Shown: piece by piece, positions 46,311 to 59,537 of the stretch
How the letters are laid out: the number at the start of each line of letters is the position of its first letter
Position numbering within the stretch: the stretch's first letter is position 1
Source: Aphelenchoides besseyi
Lineage: Eukaryota > Nematoda > Chromadorea > Rhabditida > Aphelenchoididae
Direction of reading: 5' to 3'
Assembly: GCA_024699855.1 (NCBI GenBank)
Contig: JAMPIQ010000002.1
Coordinates: forward strand, 17,174,001-17,238,000
Length of the DNA: 64,000 nt
Notes under the pieces: model-generated
What the model saw: only the letters and a program-made list of their open reading frames with translations
Told to the model about the DNA's origin: nothing
The model's database searches: none
Program-made: the position numbers and the translations under genes

Positions 46311-49300
46311 GAAGACAAACTTTTAAGTTTGTTTCATTTTTTAGCTAGTTGGAGTCGGGTTATCGATCACGTCTTCCATCACTTCACCAACGGGCTCATC
46401 ATTGTCGTAAAACCCAAGCTGGTAATAGATCTTGATTGGTCGGCAAAGATTTCCTGTTCGTTTTTGTCGTCGTATTCAGTTGCAAAGACGATGAGTGCAT
46501 GTCGATCACCTCCTTTCTTCAGGTGTTCGTAGATCTTCGTTCTCTTTCCAATTAGTCATGTCGATCTGAAACCTTCACATTGAATTTGCCACGATTGTAG
46601 TTTTACCTTTTTATGAAAAGGAAAGACGTTGCATAAAAGTTTAATTGTTTTGACGGGCACATGACCTGGAGTCATGCTGCAGTTACAAACAAATAAAGGA
46701 GACGCCGCATTAAGGTCCATACTATTCTCGAGACAGTCGGAGCGAACTCCAACGCTTAGATAGGTTATTCTCGACCAATGATGTTCAATTTAGATTGATG
46801 ATTGGGCAGAATACGCGCTCGCTGTACATTTCAATTTTAAAGCGGTTATCTTTTCGAATTTTGTTGATAATCAACAAAATGAACGTGATTACCAAACGTA
46901 TCTTGTGGCTTGCAAAATAAACTTGTTAGTCAATAAAGCAGTCGGCAAGAAAGTCGATTTCATTTTTCGATGTCAAGAAGAGATTTTGGATAAACAAATT
47001 TATATTACAGAACATTCGATTACATTCAGTGTTATTTCACACCTTTTGGTTATTAAACAAACTCAACGGTAAAGTAAAAGTAACTCAAAACAAACTGACT
47101 AGATCGATTGAGTGGAAGGTAATCTGTTATCCCGCTAACGAGCATCGTATTTAAGATCTGTGTGAGTAGCTACAAGCTGCTTTCCATTGAAATTTCTTTG
47201 ATTTGAAAATCCAATCACATACCGATAATCAGCTTTTTTCGTCCGATCTGATGGTAAGAACGAATTGTAGGTTCTTGAAGGGTATTTGCATTCAGAAATT
47301 TGTAATCAAGTGTGTTTTTGTTAGTTTTCAAAAAGCAACAGTGCTTTAAACCCACAACTTTTAGCAAATTTGCACACGACTGTTTGATTGTGCGGTCGTG
47401 AATTACAACTTTTAGATCAACACTAAGAATGTTATCAACGACGATTAGATGTCCATAGAAGTATTTTCAGAGAAATATCAGTAAGTTGAAAATGTTATTG
47501 TGCCAACAAATAAGCCGAAATCCTCTCAATCTTTTCGCTCGACTGTTGCGCAAACACGTAATGTCCGAAGGGGCGAAGACTATCGATATGTTTGCATTTT
47601 GGCGGTTCTCTCGGGTTTCCCTGTTCTTCTTCCTCTCGACCCTCCAGTTTCTACCTTTGAATGCGAGAAAATCAAAGCGCAAAAAAAGTTCGTTTCGCAT
47701 TTGATGGCCGTGAATTCGACTGAAAATACGAATTCGATTCCCGACATCGGCCATTAGATTCCTCTCCCGGACGCCATCTTTGAAGGTCATTTCCGTGGCC
47801 AACTGACCAGAAGATGTAATTTAAAAAGAAAGCACACCTTTCGGCTTCGTGAATTTGAGCGTTTCGTCGTTCTTCTGCGCTTCTGCGTTCGGATTCCGCT
47901 CGTCGGACATCTGTTGGTAAGAAAGAAGGTAACGGAAGTCATTTTTCGAACGCTGTCATTTTGGACGGCGACCAATTTTATGTTTCCGACCGTTGACCTT
48001 GTACCTCAATTCCCCCCTTTTTTCGGTTCCAAAAGTCTTTTTGTGGTCATTGGCGAATACGTCGGCGAGGACGAACCCACGTCGACAGAAGTGGACGTGT
48101 GAGATGCGTTTAATTGCACGTTTTTTGCGATCCGAAAAGCGCGATTGTGTTTTTCGCGCTGTGGGAATCTTTCGAGTCAAACGGCGCTATTTGTGCTATT
48201 CAATTTGACAACGAACAGTCGAATTCTGTGAACAACGAACGTCCGAAAAGATCGTTTTCGTTTATTGATTCCGCGCTTTTTGGCACAAAAAATTGCGGTT
48301 TTCCACATAGATACCAGCGGATTCATTGGTTCTAATCGATTGAACTAAACGGAAACTCCGATGTTCTTCTCGACTTGAGCCGATTATCTGAACTAAAGCG
48401 TATTGTTTGGACGAAAACTCGCAGCTAAATCAAACATGTTTCCACTCGGAATAGTGACCAGAACACAAACCTTTGAAGAAACGTTTAATCTGTCTTGCAA
48501 AAGCCCTCATAAGCTCATAGTCTAGATTCATTTTTCCGAACGTCACTCGCGTCCTCTGATTATGATGAAACACTCGTTCCGCCTTCACTACACGTCACAC
48601 GTGTAAGTCAACAAAATGGACCTGTTATTAGGCTTTTAGGAAAGTCGAAATATTTTTCTCCTTGAGTTTTAAATGTTCGATATATTTGATTCAATTCGAT
48701 ATGATTCGTAAGCACTCCAAAGATCGTCTTTCACTTTCGCTTTCGCCACCGCAAATCAAAAATCGACCTCCCGAACGAAATGAATCATCTTCGCTTGTGC
48801 GTCTCGAAAACTGTGAGCAGCGTTTTAACTTTTCGATTTTCATTACCCGCTAACGGCAATCGAGCGAACCCTTTGATGTGCTTTCCGGCTGATCGAATTG
48901 CTTACTCATCGTCGTTTCATCGCTGTGATCTCATCCAAAGATTGTTTTCAAGCTTGGAACCGCCGGTTTCATACCATTTATGTGGTTGTTTAGCGCATTG
49001 CAAAGACAATTTTACTGATAACTTCTTTCCCGCTCTATAACCCCTATCGCTACTTATGTTTTTTTTTGAGTTAGACAATCACGAGTTTTTATTGTTTGTT
49101 TTTGCGGTTTAAACTCAAGAAAATTTGCTAGACCTCTCCAACGAAGCATTCACATGGTGTCCGAAGTGAACGGAACCCATCGATGGACATCGCGCGAATG
49201 GGCGTGAGAAAGAAGACGCAGATCGGATTTTACGCCAAACACCTTTACGAATGCGACTTTAGTCGGACGTTACGGTTTTTGCGTTTTCAATCGAAGTAAC

Positions 49301-49707
49301 TCAATGGACCCTGTTTCACACTAGTCGTATCGATCTGCTCAAGAAAACAACGTTTCTCTTCGACCTTGCGGTTTGATAACAAAAAGCGTAAGAATCGTGG
49401 ACGAAATCAATTTTTTCGAGCGTCTTTCGCGTCATCAAAACAGATGGCAAAAACGTTGTTCGAGAGTTTTTTTGCGCAAAACCTCAAAAATCTCTTCGAT
49501 CGGACGTTGCGGGCGGCCGCCACTCGAAAATCGCAACGCTCCAAATTCGCGCAAAATTCCCAAAAATTTCGCGTTTTGGCGCCCATCCAACGTGAATTCG
49601 TTTTTTCATTTGACTTTTGGATTTTTAAGCAAATTCAATCTGCGATTCTATGGACCCGAGAATTCAGATGCTATTCTGATTGGTGACTCATCGATTAGTC
49701 TAACAAG
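46311..49707. other. 3.4-kb gene-poor region upstream of the myosin gene
   Basis: 46311-46620 still resembles 14640-14880. Beyond that I see no repeat copy and no confident gene. One plus-strand ATG frame (48780-49040, 86 codons, starting MNHLRLCVSKTVSSVLTFRF) is open but has no supporting signal. The GC-richer stretch 49360-49600 just upstream may be the myosin promoter or a 5' UTR exon. Confidence 0.45.
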
Positions 49708-52700
49708 ATGGTTAGTTCGTTTATTCATCCCTTAATAGCATCCGAATACCTTGTTTTTAGCCGTTTCATTGGCAATCAAACGTTAACGTTCATAATGTTG
49801 GAGTGGAAGACATGGTCCTTTTGCGGTCACTCAACGACGAGGCGATCGTTGAGAATTTGCGTAAACGATTGGCCGCAAAAGCAATATACACGTACATTGG
49901 ACCGGTGCTGATTTCAGTCAATCCCTTCAAAGAGATGCCTTACTTCACAGAAAAGGAAATGGAACAATATCAGGGTGCCGCCCAATACGAGAATCCACCG
50001 CACGTTTATGCACTTGCTGATAACATGTATCGGTAAGAACAAATGAGTTGGCGGATGCGATGCGAATACTTCAGGAACATGATGATCGATGCCGAAAGTC
50101 AATGCGTGATTATCAGTGGTGAGTCGGGTGCTGGAAAGACGGTTTCGGCCAAGCACATCATGTCGTATGTTGCAAGAATTTCTGGTGGTGGACAACGAGT
50201 GCAACACATCAAAGACGTAATCATCAAATCGAATCCACTTCTTGAAGCCTTTGGCAATGCGGCAACGTTGAGGAATTGGAATTCGTCACGTTTCGGCAAA
50301 TACGTTGAGATATCATTTGGATTAGGCGGAGGTTTGAGTTTAGATTAAGAGATTTTATTAACATTTGTGATTTCAGAGCCCATTGGTGGTCAGATCTTGA
50401 ACTTTCTTTTGGAGAAGAGTCGAGTTTGCAGTTTGGCGAAGGGCGAAAGAAATTTTCACATTTTCTATCAACTTCTTTCCGGTGCTGATGCCGAGACGCG
50501 CAAAGCGTTGGGACTTTCGAACGTTGACTACTTCTCGTATTTAGCCAAAAGCGGTTGTTCGAAAGCCGAAGGAACGAACGATGCCGAAGAGTTTTCGGCA
50601 ACTTTGGACGCGATGCACGTTGTTGGAATCGACGATCGATCACAACTCGAGATTTTGCAGCTGGTCAGCGCGATATTACATGTTGGTAAGTGGTCGTGTT
50701 GATATAATGAAATAAATTTTCAGGCAACATAACTTTTGACGAAAGCGACAACTACGCGGCTGTTCGCAGCGATGACTGTAAGCCTGTAGTTTGTTCTCAT
50801 TAACTGTTTTTAGACCTTCAATTCCCGGCTTATTTGCTCGGTTTGTCTCCTGATGCAATCAAGGAAAAGTTGACGAAACGGCGTTTGGAATCGAAATGGG
50901 GATCACAAACTGAACAAATCGACGTGACTTTGAATGTCGAACAAGCGGTTTATACTCGTGATGCATGGTAGGAGACTTTTTGTGTTTTGTCTTAACCTTT
51001 TCATTTAGGGTAAAAGCAATGTACTCTCGACTATTCGACTATCTTGGTAACTCGGAATTTTGTTGTTCAACTGATTCTCTGTTTTAGTTACGTCTGTTAA
51101 TCGTGCATTGAACGTTCATCAATCGAAGAAACGAAATTTGAGTCTGGGAATTCTCGACATCTACGGTTTTGAAATTTTCAATAATAACGGTTTCGAACAG
51201 TTTTGGTAAGCTTTACGATCTTCAACTACAATTAATGAAACTTTTAGTATCAACTTTGTCAACGAAAAGCTTCAACAAATTTTCATTGAACTCACTCTCA
51301 AGGCCGAACAAGAGGAATACGTGAGCGAGGGAATCGAATGGACACCCGTCGACTATTTCAACAATAAGATCGTCTGTGATTTGATCGAAGCAAAACGACC
51401 ACCCGGAATCATGTGTTTGTTGGACGATGTTTGCGCGCAAATTCACGGACAATCAGAAGGTGTGGATGCCAAGTTCTTGGTCAAAGTGAATTTTGTTGTT
51501 CTTTTCGTTCAATTATTCACTTGTTTAGATGAATCAACAAGTCGGCCAACATGCTCACTACAAACCGGGGGCCGAATCCTTTTTGGTCACACACTACGCC
51601 GGCGAAGTATTGTACAATGTGGACGGTTTCTGCGATAAGAACCGTGATGTTCTGTATCCCGATCTGGTTACTTTAATGCAGTCGAGTGAAAGCAAATTCA
51701 TGCGCGATCTGTTTCCGGAGAATGTTGGGTTCGGAGCGAAACAAAAACCAACCAGTGCATCAACGAAGATTCGAACACAAGCGAACCAATTGGTGGATTC
51801 GCTAATGCGCTGCAGTCCCAGCTATGTGCGTTGCATTAAACCGAACGAAAATAAACGCGCGTTGGAGTTTGATGATCAACGGGTGAAGCATCAAGTTCGC
51901 TATCTCGGTTTGAAAGAGAACGTGCGAGTTCGACGTGCCGGATTCGCGTATCGTCGTCAATTCGACAAGTTTCTTTGGCGTTACGCGATTTTGACTCAGG
52001 AAACGTGGCCACGATTCAACGGCAACGTACGTCAAGGCTGCGAAGTGATTTGTCGTTCGATGGGTATTTCGGACGATCAATTTCAATTGGGAAGAACGAA
52101 GATTTTCATTAAGAATCCCGAATCCGTAAGTTCGATAGAAATCGTTGGGTTGATTTCCAATTGTTTAGCTTTTTATGTTAGAAGAGTCGAGAGAACGTCG
52201 TTACGATCAGTTCGCTCGTGTACTTCAAAAAGCTTTTCGACAATTCACTGCCGCTAAACGTCATGCTCGAGAGAAAGAGGAGGCTTGTCAGTTGGTTTAT
52301 GGCAAGAAACAACGTCGTCGGTATTCGATCAACAGAAACTTTGTCGGCGATTACATTGGTCTGGAGAATCGCCCCGCCCTTCAAGCGATTGTCGGTCGTC
52401 GAGAACGTGTCGATTTCGCTCATACGATGAGCAAGTTGGATCGACGTTGTAAAGTAAGTAGTTGAATAGTTACAATCGGATATTTTGTTGTTTAGACCTC
52501 GAAAATGGACCTTCTCGTCACAGCGAAGTACTTGTTTTTGGTGGCACGAGTTCTGGAGAAGAAGGGAGTTAACAAAGGGAAATTGATTGAAGTTGTAAAA
52601 AGGTATGTTGTTTAGACTTTTGGTTTCATTGCTGAGTTTTCATTTTTAGACAATTGTCTTATGAACAAATTCAATCGATTGGTTTGAGTACACTGCAAGA

Positions 52701-53642
52701 CGATTACCTCTTCATTCAAGTGAAAGACGAGTACACGACCGTTTTGGAATCGCCGTTGAAAACCGAAATGTTGACTGTAATGAAGTAAGTCAATTCGGAG
52801 ATCAAGTTTATAGTCGAAATTTTTAGTAAGAGATACATTGAGAAGTTCAATCGGCCACTTCCTTTGGACTTCTCAAATACTCATACGGTCAAATTGAAGA
52901 AACTGAAATATAACATTATTGGAGGCCCAGGAGTTCGCGAGTTTCGATTCACCGAGGAAGCCGGTGGTGGACGAATTCGTTTAGTCCCCGAAGGCAAAGC
53001 GATTACCGTTTACGTGCCAACTGGACTGCCCGCCAACACTAGTAAGCTTTGATCTTCGAACTTATGAATTCGTTTGCATTTAGAACCGAATGCGCGACCT
53101 GTTTCGGTTCAAAAGTCGAGTTGGGCATCGCGCCAATCAGCAGCACGACGTTTACAGGAAAATCGACCGCCGGCTCCAGTTTCACCAGTTCTTTCGAAAC
53201 CTCCGACTCATTTTGCTCCACCCGTCGAAGTTCCGGCCCATTCTCCGTACGCAACCAATCAGCCATCTCATCAACCAACATCTCATGGACCGGCAGCTGC
53301 CTTGGCAAATGCACTAAATCAGGGCCGAAACAATCATATTCATCCACTGGGTGAGCAGAATGGAATGATGAAGGCGCAACCAGGAGCTCGACCAGCACCA
53401 CTGAAACCGAAGCCAATGGTCAAACCGCGTGGGCCAACCGTTAGAGCGATGTTCGCATACGATGCTCAAGACACCGATGAGTTGTCGTTTCAAGAAGGCC
53501 AGATCATTGAGTTGGTGAAAAAAGGTAAGGGATTAGATTTAAATTGACTTCGAATTTGTTCATAGATGAAAGTGGTTGGTGGCAAGGAAGAATCGGGCCC
53601 AAGAGCGGTCTATTTCCAGCCAATTATGTTGAAGAAACATAA
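49708..53642 (+). CDS. Long-tailed class I myosin (Myo1e/Myo1f type), complete
   Basis: Sixteen exons: 49708-49710, 49761-50032, 50075-50331, 50377-50685, 50724-50777, 50814-50967, 51009-51046, 51088-51205, 51248-51485, 51529-52125, 52169-52453, 52496-52602, 52650-52784, 52827-53041, 53084-53524, 53566-53642; total 1,099 aa, equal to vertebrate Myo1e/f. The first exon is only the start codon. Motor domain: [13 protein letters not shown]-loop GESGAGKT at 107-114, switch [10 protein letters not shown], switch [10 protein letters not shown], and the actin-binding/converter part with RCIKPNENK. Then one IQ motif ([18 protein letters not shown], about 690), a basic TH1 lipid-binding domain, a Pro/Gln-rich TH2 region and an SH3 domain (about 1046-1099, with [17 protein letters not shown] and WWQG). 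This motor links actin to membranes, typically in endocytosis. Confidence 0.97.
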
Positions 53643-54414
53643 TTGAGAAAAACCCTCAGTGCCAAATTCATCGGATCTTCAACGAGTAATCGGTCATTCC
53701 CCTCATTTCTCTTATGCTCAATTCTCCGTCCCACGACTTTTTTTGTTGTTCATTCAAACGCTTCAAAATTTTCCCGTCAGAGTTTTATTGTCTTCTAATA
53801 CGAGTTTCATGGATTCTAATGAGTTTCTGATTATTGAATGCATTTCCCATTTCTGTGTTAACTGTTAAATAAACTAATCGTATTTGTTGTGTGGAAGATG
53901 AAACTCGAAATCGAATCCCGAGGACTCTGATGCCTAAACAAAAAATTATTGTATCAGATTTGTTGGTAAGACGAGAGATTCTGTTTCAAGTTTTTGGATT
54001 CCAAAAGCAAGATTGTCAATCGAAAATCTATAACGATCGAACAACACAAAAGAACTCACGTTGCTGAATTGACACGATTTCTCATCTCCAATCTTATCAA
54101 CACTGTGCAAGGAAATAGCTACAATTGTTACTCGATGATGGTAAACTGTCCAGGAGCATTGAGTTTGAGTCACGAAGAGAAATTTCCTGCGCTTTTGAGC
54201 CTAAAAAGCAAGTGGTTGGCAAAAAGTCGCGTTCCGTTCTGCTGAATCTTTTCCTGAAAAACGTCAATTTGTTTTGATTTAATCGCTGAATTCCGAAGAG
54301 TTTGATGATTTGGAGCCGAGAAATTCGAGTTTTGACGTTTCGCTTTCGTCGTGATGTTCATTTCGATTTTGTTTTCAGGTTAAACGCTCCTTATCGTTAA
54401 GTTTGAACGTCATA
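53643..54414. other. Spacer between myosin and RACK1
   Basis: It contains the myosin 3' UTR (AATAAA-like AAATAAAC near 53867) and the RACK1 upstream region. A plus-strand frame ending at 54245 (84 codons, contains HVAELTRFLISNLINTVQGN) lacks an ATG start and splice support and is not called. The AG at 54377-54378 (GTTTTCAG) could be a trans- or cis-splice acceptor for the RACK1 5' UTR. Confidence 0.4.
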
Positions 54415-55566
54415 ATGCCGGACAATTCGGACAGTTCGTGTCTTGTTCTTCGTGGCAAGTTGGAAGGACACAACGGATGGGTTACTCAATTGGCCACCAG
54501 TCCGGTGAACCCGAAGACTCTCATCTCTTCATCCCGCGGTAAGTTCTTTTGGTCTTTTGAAGTTTGAGATTTTGATTTGCAGACAAGTCGGTTATGATTT
54601 GGGACTTGAACACCGACTATAACAACGAGGTGGTTGGTGGTCGTCCGTTGAAGTCGTTGAACGGACACGGACACTTTGTTTCGGACGTTGTGCTTTCAAT
54701 TGATGGTCAATACGCGCTGTCCGGCTCGTGGGATAAGACACTTCGTTTGTGGGATTTGAATACGTGAGTTCGATTCAAAGAGACTTTTTATTGGTTGGTG
54801 GTTTAGTGGAAAGACTTCTCGTCAATTTATCTCACATACTAAAGACGTCTTGTCCGTGGCTTTCTCAGCTGATAACCGTCAAATCGTTTCCGGTTCGCGT
54901 GACAATACGATCAAGTTGTGGAACACTCTCGCCCAATGCAAATTGACTTTGGCCGTAAGTCTACGAAATTAGAAGCGTGAAATTTGTTGAGTTTAGGAAA
55001 AAGACGAATGCCACACCCATTGGGTCACTTCCGTTCGCTTCTCGTCCTCCACCACCAATCCATCGATTGTTTCCGCCGGTTACGACAAAGTCGTTAAGGT
55101 ATGGAATTTGGCCAATTGTCGCTTGAAAACCAATCACGTCGGACACACTGGTTACGTGAATACGGTTACTGTTTCGCCTGATGGTTCGTTGTGTGCTTCT
55201 GGTGGAAAGGTAGGAGAATCTTTACGGATGCAAATGAAAACTTCGTAGGACGGAATCGCTAACTTGTGGGACTTAAACGAAAACAAACACTTGTATTTGT
55301 TGCCCGGAAACGGCGTGATCAACTCGTTGGCCTTCTCGCCCAACCGCTATTGGTTGTGCGCCGCCGTCGGATCGTCTATTAAGATTTGGGACCTCGAACA
55401 GAAGGCTCCGCTCGACGAACTGAAGGTGGAAACCGGCACCGCAACACCGCCGCAATGCACATCGTTGGCATGGTCCGCTGATGGATCTACACTATTTGCC
55501 GGCTACGGAGACTCCTCGATACGTATATGGTCGATTTCGGATCGTGTTAAAGCGGAAGAGAACTGA
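54415..55566 (+). CDS. rack1: RACK1, seven-bladed WD40 ribosome-associated scaffold
   Basis: Five exons: 54415-54538, 54583-54763, 54807-54954, 54997-55209, 55249-55566; 984 nt, 327 aa. WD40 blades are easy to follow through their GH and WD ends: [12 protein letters not shown]...[18 protein letters not shown]...[18 protein letters not shown]...[16 protein letters not shown]...[16 protein letters not shown]...ANLWDL, then IKIWDL and IRIWSI. The conserved CASGGKDG and the loop with [10 protein letters not shown] are present. RACK1 sits on the 40S subunit near the mRNA exit and docks protein kinase C and other signalling proteins. Introns are 38-44 bases. A polyadenylation signal AATAAA follows at about 55650. 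Expected to be a highly expressed housekeeping gene. Confidence 0.98.
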
Positions 55567-56029
55567 ACGAAAAGAAGTCCCCGACATTTGTGAACCGATT
55601 CCGCGATTGTTTTTTCTCTTCGGAATTTTGTTTTTGTTGTTAATGGGAAAATAAAAGGTTGTAATTGTTAACTTCTCTGGATTAATCCGTAACCAACTGG
55701 AAAGAAAACAGAATTTACAGTCATCAACATACTCCCGCATATTGATGCTCATCAGTGGTTCTCATGAAACTGCATCATTTGACGTTGGGCTTCGCACCTA
55801 AGATGATTGTCAAGAAATAAGTGGAATCTTCTGTCGTTTCTATTTATTAAGTAGTTAAGAACGACAACGAGATCAATTTCCGTCGTAACTAGAATTCATT
55901 TCACAGGATTCAATTTTTGATTATGTTCCAGATTATAATTCAATTCTCAGTCAACCTCTACCCCCCAAACTTTTAGCATATTATTTTTATTTATTAATTA
56001 ACTGGTATGCTAACTTACAGCTTTCCATC
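55567..56029. other. Spacer between RACK1 and the 56-kb repeat
   Basis: The first 90 bases are RACK1 3' UTR. The remainder is AT-rich with no gene or repeat recognised. Confidence 0.4.
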
Positions 56030-56930
56030 ATCAAAAGGAAGAGCTGCACAAACTTTTGCAATTTTGGATGATTTTTGAGAAATTTCTTGGCTTCGAAGAG
56101 CTCTCACTTCTCTCTCAGGTATCCGGTGGCTACAAGTTTGTGCACATTGGATAGCCAGACTTTTAGGCTTTCTATTGTTATAATTTAAGCAATGTTTGTT
56201 GCCAGAATGACTGAGATATATCAATTTGCGCGCTGGACGTCTCATAAAAGGGAATGGGCGGTGTTGTGTATTTTAGCTCATTGGCTGATTAGAATCCGCC
56301 GATATTCACAGAGTTTAGAGTTCATGAGTGTTTGTTGTTGTCCTGTTAATCACACGCTTCTACAGTCACTTGTTTTTGAGTTACAATCGATGGAAGTTCG
56401 GATGTTGGACATTTACTTTCGAGCTAAGTTTTGCAAGTTGGCTCGTTGTTTGTTGTTATTTAAACTCATATATAATATGAATAAGAGTTCATGCATCTGA
56501 CAGCTATAGAAGCGCACTGTTATCATCGTATGATCAGAATTGTGCACTCAAATTAAAGGTTTCAGATTAACATGAAAACGTAAAAGGACAGCAAAACAGA
56601 GATCTATAAACAAATGAAATAAGCGAACGCCATCTACTCATGATCTTGCACTTGACTACGACGATGAAAGTGAAATAGGCCATTTAACTGAAATCCATTA
56701 CAATGTCCTCTGTGTACGAAATGATAATCCCGTTGAAGTGATGGAAGACATGGTTCATAACCCGAATCCAAACAGCTATAAACTGGAGAAATAAACTTAA
56801 AATTTTGTTCAATAAATTCGAATCAGCCAACAATCTACTGTCCAATTTCATGTAAGAATATGACCTGTGGCCAACAGCTCAGTGATTGTTGACGTCTTGG
56901 TAGATGTGATTGCGTTCTAAAGAACGCTGC
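56030..56930 (-). repeat. Interspersed repeat copy, inverted relative to 19.9 kb
   Basis: 56030-56400 is the reverse complement of the 19870-20230 type sequence (for example ATAAAAGGGAATGGG, CACACGCTTCTACAG). 56330-56900 is the reverse complement of 14540-15130. The right end runs directly into the duplicated propeller-like block at about 56869, at the same internal position as in the copy at 31000. Confidence 0.75.
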
Positions 56931-59015
56931 CAATCTCGTTCAAATTCAAACTCAGATTACCGCGAGGTAAGTCTGTGAGTAAGAAACGACCTAACTGAGT
57001 CGTCGGAACTTGAGACTCGTTCGTCCGTGTAGGGAACCGATCGCTTTTTCCAATGGCACTGCTCGGTAGTTTCTCGCGATTGTCCGGAGCTCGCTTGACC
57101 GTTGATCCGGTTAACGAGTCGTCACGTTTGCGTCGTATACAAACCTGAGGGGAAGGTCCGATCCTCCATTTCACTGATCTTCTTCCAGTTTCTGTAATCG
57201 AGCAGCCTCTCAATTCACTTTTCGCTTTAGTTTCTCGTTCAGCATCGATTCCAAGACGGCCAAATGCTTTTGCCATTCATTTCTCTCCAATTAGAAGTTT
57301 GGAAGATTTCTCCGCTCGTGCAAAACTGTAAACCGAGTTCGACGAATCGGGAAACTTTCGTCGTTCTTCATTTCCCCGACTTCTTTTTCGTGAATTTTCT
57401 GTTTTTTGATATCGTTAGTCGTCATTTTTTGGGAATGTACAAGGATTCTGTCCATAAGGTTTTGAGTTTGTGATTGTTCATTGTCGTTATGAAATCGATC
57501 AACTGAAATATCGTCATGAATCCGCGTATTTCTCAAATGCCGTTATTTGGAGCATATCATTAAAAAACAACATGAAACGGTGCAATGGTTAATCAACGTG
57601 CAGCAGATACTTCCGCCATACAAACTCAATCAATGTTCATATGCAAGCTCCTAGTTCAAGCACTTTTGTTCTAACTCAATACGAATTATGTTCTCTGTTT
57701 CAATCGTATCATCGTTATTGTTTTAAGAACGTTCTCCGAGTCGGTGTTAATTCAGATTCTTTCGTTGATATTCATATTCAGATATCATCAAACTTCTTCA
57801 GACAAAATGGCAAACAACGACGTCGACGAATACAAGCACCAGTATATGGGCGATTTTTGGGTACCGGACACAGCTTACCAGGATCCTGTTGATGGGCGAT
57901 TTTTGGTCGTAAATGATCGTTCTGATTGCACAATCACCGATCTATTCCACTCGAAAGCACAGTAAGTTCACAAGTTAGCTTCTTCAACGTTTTGTCTAGA
58001 ACATTTCGTCTCGATTTTTCATCGACAAAAATTGACGGAAAGTCGATGGTAACAAACAACCACGAAATATGCGAAGTCTTTCTTTTGGACATGAACAATC
58101 CATTGTTTTTGTTCGAGTTAATCGATTATTCGATTTTGTGTTTGGGAGTCGGAATGATCGACGTTGAGCGTTCAACGATACTCGTCGAACAAGCCGTTAT
58201 CGTATCGGTCAGCGTTCAAAGTCAGTGGTTCTCTTGATATCCACTGTCTTCGGCGCCGAACTTGTACGACGGCTTTGTTCTGAAGATGACAGAAATGTCG
58301 AATAGACGTCGACATTTTCTGGTAAAAATGACGGTTAGCGATGAGCTGCGGATATCTGCACTGGATGTCCCACTGGGAATGAGCGTCGTTGGATGCTGCG
58401 ACAATCATCTTTATGGTTTTGCTCTTGGCCAACGAAACGACCACAACGCCGATCACCCGATCGATCTGATAAAATTTTCTCTTTCGGACGCGACTCTAAT
58501 TCAGGAGCGCACAATCAACTGGGAGATCGCAACGAATATCGGCACTGTAAGTTTCATTTTTGATTACACTAATTTCATTTTTACGATTCAGGCGTTAAAA
58601 TTTGACATACACGTTTTTACGTGCGGCATTGGAAGAAAACTCGTTGTAGAGAATTACCGTGGAAAAGAAGAAACTGAAATCCTGTCATTGGATTTGGACA
58701 CCTTCGAGTGGAAAAGCACAGACATTATATTGAAGAATGTTCGGAGAATTTCTAGCGATGGAACAAAAACACTGATTGTGCAAACGCAGTCTCATGTTCC
58801 AGAATTGCGTAAGATCCACCGATTTGTGTTCAAGTAAGTTGAGACCAGAACTACAGAACTGATTGGGTGTTTTAGTCAACCGGACAAGCTTTCTGATTTG
58901 GCCTGGTTTCAACTGAAACGCATTTTCGATGCCCGACCTGATGTCTACAATACCATTCTCAGTCGTTTACCCAAAAATCTTAAGCAAAAGTGTTTTCTCA
59001 ATTTCAACTGATGCT
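56869..59015 (+). repeat. Second copy of the 2.1-kb propeller-gene block
   Basis: See the copy at 31000-33155. The identity ends shortly after the stop codon, where the two 3' flanks become unrelated (CTGATGCTCGTTTCTGTTC here). The copies keep introns, so duplication occurred at the DNA level. Confidence 0.9.
57807..59011 (+). pseudogene. Propeller-like gene, near-identical copy with a nonsense codon at residue 131
   Basis: Exon positions match the intact gene exactly with offset 25,863 (57807-57961, 58000-58546, 58592-58833, 58876-59011). In exon 2 a single change turns the tryptophan codon TGG of the intact copy into TGA at 58235-58237 (context TTCTCTTGATATCC). The rest of the frame stays open, and there are only a few other substitutions, so the loss is recent. 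A shorter protein starting at a downstream ATG (58262, MYDGFVLKMTEMSN) is possible but would lack the N-terminal third. Confidence 0.85.
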
Positions 59016-59537
59016 CGTTTCTGTTCTATCGTTTCATTGCAGTAAACTTAATTGTATTTAATGAATAGAAAATGAAATGCTTTGAGTTGATAGTCATCAT
59101 CTTACATCCAACGTTCCTTCAAATTGTTGCTCACTATAACAGAATCTTGAATTTTATGTCCAATAACTTATCTACTGGCTACAGATTATTAAATTTACGA
59201 TCAAATTAACTCTTTATAAAGCAGACTATCCATTGAAATTGAACACGACAGACGGCGGCAAAAAGGTTGAACACTCAGCCCACAAAACTTCGACAATCAC
59301 TGTTCTCTGATAGTTCTTCTGGGTGTTGATAAAAACACACTTAAAACGTACCGTTCGCTTCGTTGTTGACTGTTTAAAAACTTTCGCCGATTCTCGACCA
59401 TTACTCCCGCCTTTCATTTCGCTGAGGGTCAATTAGCCAAAACTCGGGAAATCGCGTTTCGATTTACGTTCTTTCGACTTTAACTCTTGATTTTACAGAC
59501 TCGAAGTCTATTCCCTTAAAATCAACGTCTGTGAGCA

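Noticed and set aside
57926..58237. Apparent separate 103-codon gene ending at 58237
   Set aside because: Comparison with the intact copy shows this is exon 2 of the propeller-like gene truncated by TGA, not an independent gene.
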